DNA of 64,000 nt from Methylopila sp. M107 (GTDB lineage: Bacteria > Pseudomonadota > Alphaproteobacteria > Rhizobiales > Methylopilaceae): assembly GCF_000384475.1 (NCBI RefSeq), contig NZ_ARWB01000001.1, positions 3,475,039 to 3,539,038 of the forward strand. Reading direction: 5' to 3'. The position numbers and the translations under genes are program-made. The notes beneath the pieces were generated by a model. The model had not been told where the DNA came from. It did no database searches and worked only from the letters and a program-made list of their open reading frames with translations. The stretch's first letter is position 1; every line of letters starts with the position of its first letter. Positions 16,715-25,006 of this stretch are shown here, piece after piece.

Positions 16715-16724
16715 GGAGGTTTGC

Positions 16725-17618
16725 TTGTCCTGGCTGAAGCGGGGCCTGAGGGTCGTCCTGACGCTCGTCGTCGTGGCCGCGGGCGTGGCCGCGGGGTTCT
16801 ACGTCTGGCGCTCTTACGTCGACGACCCGTGGACGCGCGACGGGCGCGTGCGCGCCGACATCGCGCGGATCGGGCCCGACGTCTCGGGCGCGGTCACCGA
16901 AGTCAGGGTGATCGACAACCAGACGGTCAAGAAGGGCGACGTGCTGTTCGTCATCGACCAGGAGCGCTTCAAGCTCGCGCTCGATCTTTCCCGCGCGGTC
17001 GAGCAGGGGCGGACCAGCGACCTCGACGAAAAACGCCGCGAATCCGCCCGCCGCGAAAAACTGTCGGCGGCGGCGGTCTCCGAGGAGGTCCGCGACCAGG
17101 CGCGCGCCGCCGTCGAGGCGGCGAGCTCCGCGCTCGCCCAGGCCGTGGTCGACCGCAAGACCGCGGAGCTCAACCTCGCGCGGACGGAAGTGCGCTCGCC
17201 GGTGAACGGCTACGTGACCAACCTGCTGCTGCGGCCCGGCGACTACGTCTCGCCCGGCTCCGCCGTGATCGCGATCGTCGACAGCGACAGCTTTTACGTC
17301 GCGGGCTATTTTGAGGAGACCAAGCTGCGCGCGATCCAGCCCGGCGACCACGCGACGGTGCGGCTGATGGGCCATCCGGAAGACCTCACCGGCCACGTCC
17401 AGAGCGTCGCGCGCGCCATCGTGGACCGCGACAACACGCAGAGCGACGCGCTGATCGCGAACGTCAATCCGAGCTTCTCGTGGGTGCGCCTCGCCCAGCG
17501 CGTGCCGGTCCGCGTCAAGCTCGACCAGACGCCCGAGGATGCGCGGCTGACCGCGGGACTGACCGCGACCGTCGTGATCGCGAGCGGTTCGCGCGCCGAG
17601 GGGAGGGGAGGACGATGA
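16725..17618 (+). CDS. HlyD-family periplasmic adaptor of the efflux system (AaeA-like)
   Basis: A 297-residue membrane-fusion protein with one N-terminal transmembrane helix (residues 7-27), a lipoyl-like half motif (VTEVRVIDNQTVKKGDVLFVI), a coiled-coil hairpin rich in Glu/Arg/Ala (about 80-145), the second lipoyl half (VRSPVNGYVTNLLLRPGDYV) and a beta-barrel. It would link the FUSC pump to an outer-membrane channel encoded elsewhere. The start is TTG at 16725, supported by GAGGAGG six bases upstream. The stop overlaps slyX (ATGA). Confidence 0.9.
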   Translation: MSWLKRGLRVVLTLVVVAAGVAAGFYVWRSYVDDPWTRDGRVRADIARIGPDVSGAVTEVRVIDNQTVKKGDVLFVIDQERFKLALDLSRAVEQGRTSDLDEKRRESARREKLSAAAVSEEVRDQARAAVEAASSALAQAVVDRKTAELNLARTEVRSPVNGYVTNLLLRPGDYVSPGSAVIAIVDSDSFYVAGYFEETKLRAIQPGDHATVRLMGHPEDLTGHVQSVARAIVDRDNTQSDALIANVNPSFSWVRLAQRVPVRVKLDQTPEDARLTAGLTATVVIASGSRAEGRGGR

Positions 17619-17827
17619 CCGGACCGGACGATCTTGCGGAGCGCCTGGCCGCGCTCGAGAGCCGCATCGCGTATCAGGACGAGACGATCGAGACGCTGAA
17701 CCGGACCGTGACGGCGCAGTGGTCCGACATCGACCGCCTGAAACGCCACGTCGCGCTGCTGGAAGACCGCGTCGACGACGCCGCCAACGGCGCAGGTCCG
17801 GTCGACCGGCCGCCGCCGCATTATTGA
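17615..17827 (+). CDS. slyX: SlyX family protein
   Basis: A 70-residue protein made almost entirely of one coiled coil (LAERLAALESRIAYQDETIE, then TLNRTVTAQWSDIDRLKRHV) with the terminal PPPHY signature of SlyX. Function unknown. It overlaps the end of the HlyD adaptor gene by four bases, so it is co-expressed with the efflux operon here, which is not its usual context. Confidence 0.88.
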   Translation: MTGPDDLAERLAALESRIAYQDETIETLNRTVTAQWSDIDRLKRHVALLEDRVDDAANGAGPVDRPPPHY

Positions 17828-17835
17828 GGCCACGG

Positions 17836-17932
17836 CCGTCATGCCCGCGCTTGCGCGGGTATCGACGACTTGGGCGCGGCGCTCTACGACTCAGAAAGTC
17901 GTAGATACCCGGCTGCCGCCGGGCATGACGGT
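17836..17932. repeat. REP-like palindromic element, family A (copy 1)
   Basis: Begins CCGTCATGCCCGCGC and ends with its near-complement GCCGGGCATGACGG; the inner arm AAAGTCGTAGATACCC matches the family core. It lies between convergent slyX and yqgE and may act as a bidirectional terminator. Other copies: 24877, 44664, 58475. Confidence 0.75.
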
Positions 17933-17966
17933 TGTCGTCAAGTTTCCATGCTTTCGCCGACCCGTC

Positions 17967-18590
17967 TCAGCTGTGCCCGGCCTCCGTCGAGAGCTTCGCG
18001 AGGTCGATGCCGATCTTGGCGAGCGCGCGCTCGTATTTCGTGTCGGGCTCGTCGCCGAACACCAGCGCGCGGTCGGCCGGGACGTTGAGCCAGCCATTCG
18101 CCTGGATCTCGGTCTCGAGCTGGCCCGGCGCCCAGCCGGCGTAGCCGAGCGCGAGCAGCGCCTCCGCGGGGCCGCCGCCCTTGGCGATCGCCTTCAGGAT
18201 GTCCAGCGTCGCGGTCAGGCAGATGCCGTCGTCGATCGGCAGCGTCGAATCCTCGATCATGAAGTCGGCGGAATGCAGCACGAAGCCGCGTCCGCTCTCC
18301 ACCGGCCCGCCGCGCAGCACCTGGATCTCGCCGGCTTTGTCCGGCAGCCGGATGTCCTCGCCGGCCGAGATCACGTCGAGCTGGACGAGAAGGTCCGGGA
18401 ACGAGATGTGCGGCGCGGGCTTGTTGACCACGATGCCCATCGCGCCTTCCGAAGAGTGGGCGCAGACATAGATCACGGTTCGGGCGAACCGGTCGTCCTC
18501 CATGGAGGGCATGGCGACGAGCACCTGCCCGTCGAGATAGCCCGATCGGTCGGAAGTGTCGGCCAGTCGTTTCTTCAGCATCTGCGGCAT
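17967..18590 (-). CDS. YqgE/AlgH family protein
   Basis: A 207-residue protein of the YqgE/AlgH (UPF0301) family. Family motifs: [19 protein letters not shown], then [27 protein letters not shown] and [20 protein letters not shown]. The biochemical role is not settled; Pseudomonas AlgH was linked to alginate regulation. Single gene, convergent to slyX. Confidence 0.9.
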   Translation of the reverse strand: MPQMLKKRLADTSDRSGYLDGQVLVAMPSMEDDRFARTVIYVCAHSSEGAMGIVVNKPAPHISFPDLLVQLDVISAGEDIRLPDKAGEIQVLRGGPVESGRGFVLHSADFMIEDSTLPIDDGICLTATLDILKAIAKGGGPAEALLALGYAGWAPGQLETEIQANGWLNVPADRALVFGDEPDTKYERALAKIGIDLAKLSTEAGHS

Positions 18591-18727
18591 GTCAGGAAGT
18601 TTAGGGGGCCGCGTCGTGGTTTGAAAGGCGCATCGCGCGCAACAGGTTTCGCCGGCGCGATTTTTCGCGCGTGGGCGTCACGACAGCGTGCATTGGCGCC
18701 GGGCGGGTCGCGCCTATCTTGGCTGCG

Positions 18728-19585
18728 ATGCGGAATTTGCCCTTCGCCTTGCTGGCCTCGGCCATGACGACCCTCGCGGCCGCGTCCCCGTCCGGCGCCG
18801 CCGAAACCGCCTCGCCCTGGGCGCGGGACGGCGCGGCGGCGGTGCGGCTGGTCGACGCGGGCGCGGCGCGCGAACCGGGCGCGAGGCTCGCCGCGATCGC
18901 GATCCAGCTCGAACCGGGCTGGAAGACTTACTGGCGCCAGCCCGGCGCGAGCGGGGTGCCGCCGCGCTTCGATTTCACCGGCTCCTCGAACGTCGCCGAG
19001 GCGCGCGTCGGCTATCCGGCGCCGGAACGCTCGGCCGACGAGGACGGCGTCACCAACGTCTATCACGGGCTCGTCACGCTGCCCGTCACGGTCACGCCGC
19101 GCGATCCGAGCGCGCCGGTCGAGCTGAGGCTGGTCGCGGATTACGGCATCTGCGAGCGGGTCTGCGTGCCGGTTCGCGCCGAGGCGGCGCTCCGGCTCGA
19201 CGGGGACGCCGCCGGCCAAGGTCCCGCCGCCGACGAGGTCCGCGCGGCCGCGCAGGCCGTGCCGAAGCAGGCGGCGCTCGGCGCCGCGGGTCCCGTGTCG
19301 GTCGCCTCGGTGCGGCGGGCGCCGGGGCCGGCCGGCGTGGTTTCGATCGACATCGTCGCCATGGCGCCCGACGGGGCGGAGCCGGTGCTGTTCGCCGAGA
19401 CCGGCGACGGCGACTACGCGCCGGCGCCCACGCTCGCCGGCGCCCCAAAGGACGGCCTTGCGACGTTCCGCATGACGTTCGACGAGCCGGACCTGCCGAA
19501 ATCCGGACTGAAGCTGACGCTTGCGGCGGGCGCTCAGGCGATAGAGACGCCGGTGGCCCTCGACGAGATCGCCCCGTCGCCATAA
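18728..19585 (+). CDS. Periplasmic DsbD-alpha-like disulfide reductase domain protein
   Basis: A 285-residue exported protein with a signal peptide ending near SGAAE (residue 24). It resembles the N-terminal immunoglobulin-like domain of DsbD/ScsB: GWKTYWRQPGASGVPPRFDF in the first third, and the redox pair YGICERVCVPV in the middle. It probably passes electrons in the periplasm with an integral DsbD/CcdA partner not in this window. The start at 18728 gives a proper signal peptide; no strong ribosome site is visible. Peroxiredoxin follows after 101 bases. Confidence 0.82.
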   Translation: MRNLPFALLASAMTTLAAASPSGAAETASPWARDGAAAVRLVDAGAAREPGARLAAIAIQLEPGWKTYWRQPGASGVPPRFDFTGSSNVAEARVGYPAPERSADEDGVTNVYHGLVTLPVTVTPRDPSAPVELRLVADYGICERVCVPVRAEAALRLDGDAAGQGPAADEVRAAAQAVPKQAALGAAGPVSVASVRRAPGPAGVVSIDIVAMAPDGAEPVLFAETGDGDYAPAPTLAGAPKDGLATFRMTFDEPDLPKSGLKLTLAAGAQAIETPVALDEIAPSP

Positions 19586-19686
19586 ATCCTAAGACGTCAG
19601 TCTGCCAGCGGCGCCGAACGGCGCCGTTTCCCGTCCCCATCGGCGTCGATGTGCGCCGGCTTCGCTTTCGAGGGAGTTTTGCACCC

Positions 19687-20172
19687 ATGACCATCGAGGT
19701 CGGCGCGCGTCTGCCCAACACGACGTTCCGTCGCATCGGGGCCTCCGGTCCCGAGACGGTCCTCACCGAGGACGTCTTCGCCGGCAAGAAGGCGGTGCTG
19801 TTCGCGGTCCCCGGCGCCTTCACGCCGACCTGCCACCGGAACCATCTGCCCGGCTACCTCAACAATCTCGACGCGCTGCGCGCGAAGGGCGTCGAGGTCG
19901 TCGCGGTGACCGCCGTCAACGATCCGTTCGTGATGGACGCCTGGGCCGACGCCACCGGCGCCAAGGGGCAGATCGAGTTCCTGTCCGACGGCAATGGCGA
20001 CTTCGCCAAGGCGATCGGCCTCGATCTCGACGGTACGGGCGGCGGCCTCGGCTTGCGTTCGAAGCGCTATGCCATGGTGCTGGACGACCAGACGATCACC
20101 TATCTCGCGGTCGAGGATTCGCCCGGCAAGGCGGACCTCTCGAGCGCCGAAAAGCTGCTCGCGGCGCTCTGA
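19687..20172 (+). CDS. Peroxiredoxin, PRX5 (hybrid Prx/TlpA) type
   Basis: A 161-residue thiol peroxidase that reduces H2O2 and organic peroxides. The peroxidatic cysteine is C49 in PGAFTPTCHRNH; the surrounding VPGAFTPTC motif and DPFVMDAWA are diagnostic of the type II PRX5 subfamily, which uses glutathione or glutaredoxin. It follows the DsbD-like gene, which suggests a shared oxidative-stress theme but not necessarily an operon. Confidence 0.93.
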   Translation: MTIEVGARLPNTTFRRIGASGPETVLTEDVFAGKKAVLFAVPGAFTPTCHRNHLPGYLNNLDALRAKGVEVVAVTAVNDPFVMDAWADATGAKGQIEFLSDGNGDFAKAIGLDLDGTGGGLGLRSKRYAMVLDDQTITYLAVEDSPGKADLSSAEKLLAAL

Positions 20173-20651
20173 GCGCCAAGGGGCGAAAACGTCGCGGATT
20201 GGCGATCGACCACTTCGCGGAAACGGCGCTAAATTGAGGCTGGGGCCGGAACGCTGCGAGCCTGCGCGAGCGGGAGAGGGGCGGCGCGGCCGGCCCCGGC
20301 GGGTCTGCAGCGCTCGGCTCCGATCGGGCGCGGCGGACCCGCGCTCCGCCGACCGTTCGGTTCTGGCCGCCTCGAAGCAGCGACGCCGTTCTTGACGTCG
20401 CCTCGGCGGGAGAGGTGAAGACCTGCGCGTCGGCGCTTGAACCGTGATGCGTTTGGTTCATGCCGTCATCGCCGGGCTTGACCCGGCGATCCACCTGCCG
20501 CCGACGCGGCTGGCGAAGTCGGACGTTTCAGACTTCGCCCTGCTGGGGAACTCGGAAGCACCCGAGTTCCCTCCGATGGATGCCCGGATCAAGTCCGGGC
20601 ACGACGTGGCGGTTCGACCTGAAGTCTGCGGCGCTTAGACGATTGCGGCGC
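20173..20651. other. Gene-free region with a family C repeat
   Basis: No credible reading frame. GC-rich hairpins occupy 20230-20400 and a family C element lies at 20458-20612. An unrecognised non-coding RNA cannot be excluded, but I see no known motif. Confidence 0.5.
20458..20612. repeat. REP-like element, family C (copy 1)
   Basis: Outer arms GCCGTCATCGCCGGGCTTGA and the complementary CCCGGATCAAGTCCGGGCAC enclose smaller hairpins, including GGGAACTCGG/CCGAGTTCCC. Related copies at 36218 and 60487. Confidence 0.65.
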
Positions 20652-20864
20652 TCAGGCGTCCGTCCGTTTCGAAAGGGCCGACGACTGCGCCGCGATCATC
20701 AGCTCGAGATCGAGCGACGTCAGCGGCGTGCCGTCGAGTTCGGACACCATCGCGGGCAGGCCGCGGCGTTCGAAATCCGCCGACAGCAGCAGCGCGTCCT
20801 GCGCGGTCTGCGCGACGATGGAAACGTAGCCCTGTTCGGGGCTCCACGAGATACGGAAGGCCAT
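20652..20864 (-). CDS. Small conserved-type protein of unknown function
   Basis: A 70-residue acidic protein (MAFRISWSPEQGYVSIVAQT, then AQDALLLSADFERRGLPAMV). No domain recognised. Codon use is like the neighbours and GAGGTGAC sits in front of the start, so it looks like a real gene. The two beta strands plus helix pattern is compatible with a small alpha/beta fold. Confidence 0.6.
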   Translation of the reverse strand: MAFRISWSPEQGYVSIVAQTAQDALLLSADFERRGLPAMVSELDGTPLTSLDLELMIAAQSSALSKRTDA

Positions 20865-21065
20865 GCGTCACCTCTGAGCTGAGCGCTGGAGACACATTCT
20901 CGGCAAGCAACTCGCATGCCGCCCCCGGAGTTCCGCCGCCATGCGGGAATTTCCGCAGCCGCCCGCGCCCCCGCCCCAAGGGGTTCAGCCAAACGTTAAC
21001 CACGCCCGTTAACGCTTTGTTTGCCATGCGCTTCCTAATCCTTGAGGCAGAAGAGGGAAACGCAA

Positions 21066-21407
21066 ATGACGCTCAACAGCGAACACGCCGAGACCTGTCC
21101 GGTTCCGCTCGATCTGCTGAACGCGCTCTACCGCGCCGATGCTGCCCATATTGGCGGCATGATCGCCGGTCTGAACGCTCAACAGCGCGCCCATCTCGCG
21201 ATCTACTGTTACGGGCGCGCGCATTTCAGGGAACTCGGGCTCGCCATCGCGGCGAACTGCGACGCGTCGGCTCTAATCAGCCTCGCGGGCGTCGTCGGAC
21301 AGGTCCTTGCGGTCCAGAGCCGCGGTCGGGTCCAGGATTTCGGCTTCGACGGGTCGCGGCCAAGCAGCGCCAAGCGGCGCGTCACGCTGGCGCGCGCCGC
21401 CGCCTGA
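21066..21407 (+). CDS. Hypothetical protein
   Basis: A 113-residue soluble protein (MTLNSEHAETCPVPLDLLNA, then LYRADAAHIGGMIAGLNAQQ). It is Ala- and Leu-rich, helical, without signal peptide or membrane segment, and ends in a basic tail. AGAGGGAA precedes the ATG. Domain unknown. It lies upstream of the NepR-like ORF in the same direction, but an EcfG-type promoter separates them. Confidence 0.65.
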   Translation: MTLNSEHAETCPVPLDLLNALYRADAAHIGGMIAGLNAQQRAHLAIYCYGRAHFRELGLAIAANCDASALISLAGVVGQVLAVQSRGRVQDFGFDGSRPSSAKRRVTLARAAA

Positions 21408-21455
21408 TATTTTCGTCCGAACCTCGGGCGAAGCCGGAATGTTATCGCTTGCAAA

Positions 21456-21480
21456 GGAACTTCATCGTCGCCTCGCCGTT
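21456..21480 (+). promoter_or_regulatory. EcfG-type general stress promoter
   Basis: GGAAC at 21456-21460 and CGTT at 21477-21480 are separated by 16 bases, an exact match to the alphaproteobacterial sigma-EcfG consensus GGAAC-N16/17-CGTT. It stands 22 bases in front of the NepR-like ORF. Confidence 0.75.
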
Positions 21481-21502
21481 ACGGCTGTGAGGGAGCAAGA
21501 CG

Positions 21503-21676
21503 ATGAATGCGGCGTTGGACTACGATACTTTGGAAATTCTGGGCTCTGCGATGCGGGACGAGACCGCAGGCAACGTTGCGGAGCCGCTGCCTGAAGGGTT
21601 GCTGGACCTCTACAGGCGGCTTGAGGCGCAAGGCCGCGACGACGCGTCAAAGCGGCGCGTGGTAGCGCAGGACTGA
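21503..21676 (+). CDS. NepR-like anti-sigma factor (short, 57 residues)
   Basis: In alphaproteobacteria NepR binds sigma-EcfG and is released by phosphorylated PhyR. This 57-residue protein aligns without gaps over the NepR core pattern IGxxLRx...EPVPxxxLxLLxxL: here LGSAMRDE...AEPLPEGLLDLYRRLEA at residues 13-43. The AEPLPEGLLDL segment is the strongest match. A good ribosome site (AGGGAG, 7 bases before the ATG) and an EcfG promoter precede it. No phyR or ecfG lies in the window, so it would be an orphan or secondary NepR. The usual conserved Tyr in the middle is replaced by Thr. Confidence 0.65.
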   Translation: MNAALDYDTLEILGSAMRDETAGNVAEPLPEGLLDLYRRLEAQGRDDASKRRVVAQD

Positions 21677-21859
21677 CTTTCCCGCCGGCCTTCAGCAACA
21701 TGCCATCGCGCGGCCTTCACTGAACGGCCGCGATTGCGGTTCCCCTCGGAACAGGCGCGCTTTAGCCTGTGCGCCACGCGCCGAGTCGGCGGTCCAAGGT
21801 CTCTCAGGTCGGGGCAATGGGACCGCTGCATCGGCGCTTCGCATCGCCGCGAGGAACGA

Positions 21860-23020
21860 GTGGGTCAGCTCAGCTTCTACGAGTTCTTCGCGGGCGGCGG
21901 CATGGCGAGGCTCGGCCTCGGCGACGGCTGGCGCTGCCTGTTCGCCAACGACCTGTCCGAGTCCAAGGCCCAGTCCTACCGCGCGAATTTCGGCGGGGAA
22001 GACCTTTGGGTCGGCGACGTCCACGACGTCGCGCCCGCGATGCTGCCCGGCCGTCCCGATCTGGTCTGGGGCTCTTTCCCTTGCCAGGATCTTTCGCTCG
22101 CCGGTTCCGGCAAAGGTTTTGGCGGGTCGCGATCGAGTGCGTTCTTCGGCTTCATGGCTGTGGTGACGGCGTTGCGCGCCGAGGGGCGCGCGCCGCGCAT
22201 CCTTGCGCTCGAAAACGTCTGCGGCGCGCTGACCGCACGCGGCGGGCGGGATTTTGAGGCGATCGGACGCGCGCTGTCGCTGGCGGGCTATCGCTTCGGC
22301 GCTCTGGTGATCGACGCGGCGCGCTTCCTGCCGCAGTCCCGTCCGAGACTGTTCATCGTCGCTATGGACCGCGCCGCCGCGCCGCCGCCGGAGCTTGTCG
22401 GGGACGGACCGGAGGATGGGCTGGTGGGTCCCTGGAGCCCGCGCGCCTTGCTGGCCGCGAGGGCCGGCCTCGACGAAGAGGTCGCGCGCGACTGGGTCTG
22501 GTGGCGTCTGCCCGAGCCGCGCGCCAACATCCCGGCGCTCGCGTCGCTGCTCGAAGACGAACCTTCCGACGTCAGATGGCGCAGCCGCGCCGAGACGGAC
22601 GACCTCGTGGCGTTGATGGCGCCGTTGCATCGCGCGCGGCTTGCGGCGCTCGCGGCCGGGGGCGAGCGGCGGGTCGGGACGCTCTACCGGCGCATCAGGC
22701 CGGACGGCGCCGGCGGCAAGGCGCAGCGCGCGGAGGCGCGTTTCGACGGCGTCGCTGGATGCCTCAGGACCCCGGCGGGCGGATCGAGCCGCCAGATCCT
22801 GCTGGAGGTCGAGGGCGGCGCGTTGCGGTCGCGCCTGCTGTCGGGTCGCGAGGCCGCGCGGCTGATGGGCCTGCCGGACGACTACCGGCTGCCGGCCCGC
22901 TACAACGACGCCTATCGGCTCGCCGGCGACGGCGTGGCGGTTCCGGTCGTGCGCTGGCTGGCGCGCGGACTGATCGAGCCGCTTCTCGACGTCAGCGCGG
23001 GACGGCGGCTCGCAGGCTGA
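21860..23020 (+). CDS. DNA (cytosine-5) methyltransferase
   Basis: A 386-residue C5-methyltransferase. Motif I FYEFFAGGGMARLGL near the N-terminus, motif IV with the catalytic cysteine C75 (GSFPCQDLSLAG), motif VI LALENVCGAL, motif VIII QSRPRLFIVA, and motifs IX-X (RLMGLPDDY; YRLAGDGVAVPVVRWLA). The GTG start at 21860 with GAGGAA upstream is preferred because it begins just before motif I. The variable target-recognition region lies at about residues 190-310. It overlaps vsr by one base. No restriction endonuclease gene is adjacent, so it acts as an orphan, Dcm-like enzyme; recognition sequence unknown. Confidence 0.93.
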   Translation: MGQLSFYEFFAGGGMARLGLGDGWRCLFANDLSESKAQSYRANFGGEDLWVGDVHDVAPAMLPGRPDLVWGSFPCQDLSLAGSGKGFGGSRSSAFFGFMAVVTALRAEGRAPRILALENVCGALTARGGRDFEAIGRALSLAGYRFGALVIDAARFLPQSRPRLFIVAMDRAAAPPPELVGDGPEDGLVGPWSPRALLAARAGLDEEVARDWVWWRLPEPRANIPALASLLEDEPSDVRWRSRAETDDLVALMAPLHRARLAALAAGGERRVGTLYRRIRPDGAGGKAQRAEARFDGVAGCLRTPAGGSSRQILLEVEGGALRSRLLSGREAARLMGLPDDYRLPARYNDAYRLAGDGVAVPVVRWLARGLIEPLLDVSAGRRLAG

Positions 23021-23418
23021 TGACCGATCCGGCGCGATCGGCCGTGATGCGGGCGGTCAAGAGCCGCGACACCGGGCCCGAAATGCTCGTGCGGCGCGTC
23101 GCGCATGCGCTCGGCTTCCGTTTCCGCCTGCATCGCACGGACCTTCCCGGCAGCCCGGACCTCGTGTTCCCGCGCGCGAAGACCGCCGTGTTCGTCCATG
23201 GCTGCTTCTGGCACGGGCATGACTGCCCGCGCGGCGCGCGGGTCCCGAAGACAAATGTGGACTATTGGCGCGCCAAGATCGGCCGCAACGTCGCGCGCGA
23301 CGCCCGCGTCCGCGGCGAGCTCGAAGCGGCCGGATGGCGGACGCTGACGCTCTGGGAGTGCGAGCTGAAGGATCGGGACGGGCTGGAGGCGCGCCTCAGG
23401 GACGCGCTCGGGGCCTAA
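23020..23418 (+). CDS. vsr: Very short patch repair endonuclease Vsr
   Basis: Vsr nicks DNA 5' of the T in T:G mismatches produced by deamination of 5-methylcytosine. The 132-residue protein has the nuclease core PGSPDLVFP with metal-binding D47, the catalytic/zinc region VHGCFWHGHDCP (H65, H67, C69 region) and the conserved YWRAKI segment. The ATG overlaps the methyltransferase stop (TGATG), so repair capacity is coupled to methylation, the arrangement seen for dcm-vsr. Confidence 0.93.
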   Translation: MTDPARSAVMRAVKSRDTGPEMLVRRVAHALGFRFRLHRTDLPGSPDLVFPRAKTAVFVHGCFWHGHDCPRGARVPKTNVDYWRAKIGRNVARDARVRGELEAAGWRTLTLWECELKDRDGLEARLRDALGA

Positions 23419-23550
23419 GGGCCGACTGCCGGAGATTTTCGACGAAATTTACGGATATCCGCGAACACATTTTTTAAGTCGCGTGCGGCAGCGTGCGTCG
23501 CATCCCATCCGACGTCGCTCGGGTATGAAAGGCGCACAGGGAGCCGATCG

Positions 23551-24837
23551 ATGGAAGTTGAGCGCGGCGCCGCGCGCGCCAGGACAGTGGACAGCGCGCA
23601 CCAGACGCCGACATCGGTCCGCCTCGACTGCGGCCTCGAAGCCGCGCGCCTCATCGCGCTCGACGGCTACGACATTCTCGACACGCCGAAGGAGGAGGCG
23701 TTCGACCGCGTCACGCGGCTGACCAAGCGCATCTTCGACGTGCCGATCGTCATGGTGGCGCTGCTCGACGGCCACCGCCAGTGGTTCAAGTCCGCGGTCG
23801 GCGTCGCGGCGTCGGAGACCGGCCGCGACTGGGCGTTCTGCAACATCCCGATCGCCCAGAACGCGCCGCTGGTCGTGCCTGACGCGCTGGCCGACCCGCG
23901 CTTCGTCGACAACCCCTTCGTGACCGGCGAGCCGGGCATACGGTTCTACGCCGGCGCGCCGCTGCGTTCGCCGCAGGGCCACGTGCTGGGCACGCTCTGC
24001 GTCGTGGACCGGCGACCGCGGTCGTTCGATCGGGAGCAGGTGGAGAGCCTGTGCGACCTCGCCCAGATCATCGCCGACGAGCTCGAACTGAGGCGGCTCG
24101 CAAGCACCGACGCGCTGACGGGGGTCTCGTCGCGCCGCGCGTTCTGCGAGAGCGCCGCGAGGACGCTGCGGCTGGCCGCGCGTTATGGCCACGAACTCTC
24201 GCTGGTCGCGATCGACTTCGACCATTTCAAGCGGGTCAACGACGCGCACGGCCACGCGGTCGGCGACGAGGTGCTGGTGCGCTCGATCGCCGCCTGTCTC
24301 CGGCAACTGCGGAAGACAGACGTCATCGGCAGGCTCGGCGGCGAGGAGTTCGCCGCGCTGCTGCCGCACACCGGCGCGGGCGCGGCCCTCGATGTGGCGG
24401 AGCGCCTCCGCGCCGCGGTCGCGGCCGAGACCTACGGTTCGCCCGAGGGAGCGTTCAGCGTCACGGCGAGCTTCGGACTGACGACGAGCGCGCGGGGCGC
24501 GGTCGACGTCGAGGCGCTGCTGGCGGAGGCGGACGTCGCGCTCTACCGGGCCAAGATCGAGGGCCGCAACCGCTGCGTCGTCGCGCGGCCGCAATGGACG
24601 CCGCAGCCCGCCACGCATCGCCGCGTCCTGAAGGGCGGCCAGATCCTGTTCGACAGCCGCACGCGCTCCTGCGCCTGCACGGTCCGCTCGCTGTCCGACG
24701 AGGGCGCCGGCATCGACGTCATGAGCTCGAAGGGCCTGCCCGACACGTTCGAACTCGCGATCGACGCCGACGAGGAGGTCCGCGCCTGCACGGTTCTCCG
24801 GAAGACCGAGCGGCGCATCGAGGTGGCGTTTTCGTAA
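23551..24837 (+). CDS. GAF-GGDEF diguanylate cyclase with C-terminal PilZ-like domain
   Basis: A 428-residue cytosolic protein: GAF sensor (about 30-180), GGDEF cyclase (about 185-345) and a C-terminal PilZ-like domain (about 355-428). The active-site loop is GGEEF at 263-267, a competent variant, and the product-inhibition I-site RKTD is at 254-257, five residues upstream. The C-terminal HRRVLKGGQILF and CTVRSLSDEGAG match alphaproteobacterial PilZ proteins, except that the first position of the (D/N)xSxxG motif is Ser. The protein can therefore probably make c-di-GMP and may also sense it. The start at 23551 has GAGCC/GATCGATGG context with only a weak ribosome site. Confidence 0.85.
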   Translation: MEVERGAARARTVDSAHQTPTSVRLDCGLEAARLIALDGYDILDTPKEEAFDRVTRLTKRIFDVPIVMVALLDGHRQWFKSAVGVAASETGRDWAFCNIPIAQNAPLVVPDALADPRFVDNPFVTGEPGIRFYAGAPLRSPQGHVLGTLCVVDRRPRSFDREQVESLCDLAQIIADELELRRLASTDALTGVSSRRAFCESAARTLRLAARYGHELSLVAIDFDHFKRVNDAHGHAVGDEVLVRSIAACLRQLRKTDVIGRLGGEEFAALLPHTGAGAALDVAERLRAAVAAETYGSPEGAFSVTASFGLTTSARGAVDVEALLAEADVALYRAKIEGRNRCVVARPQWTPQPATHRRVLKGGQILFDSRTRSCACTVRSLSDEGAGIDVMSSKGLPDTFELAIDADEEVRACTVLRKTERRIEVAFS

Positions 24838-24876
24838 GTGACGAGAACGACTTAAATCGGTTCTGGCCAGGACGGG

Positions 24877-24977
24877 CTGTCATGCCCGGCAGGCAGGCCG
24901 GGCATCCATGATTTTCTGAGATCGTCACGTTCGACGATCAAGTCGTGGATACCCGCGCGAAGGCGCGGGCATGACGG
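24877..24977. repeat. REP-like element, family A (copy 2)
   Basis: Runs from CTGTCATGCCCGGC to GGCGCGGGCATGACGG and contains the core CAAGTCGTGGATACCCGCG. It separates the convergent GGDEF and lepA genes. Confidence 0.75.
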
Positions 24978-25006
24978 TGAGGCTGTCCGATCGGCGGCTT
25001 GGCCGC

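Noticed and set aside
21860-23418. Type II restriction-modification system
   Set aside because: Neither neighbour encodes a restriction endonuclease; Vsr is a mismatch repair nuclease.
24336-24355. Degenerate GGDEF domain because of GGEEF
   Set aside because: GGEEF is a known active variant and the I-site and metal-binding residues are intact.
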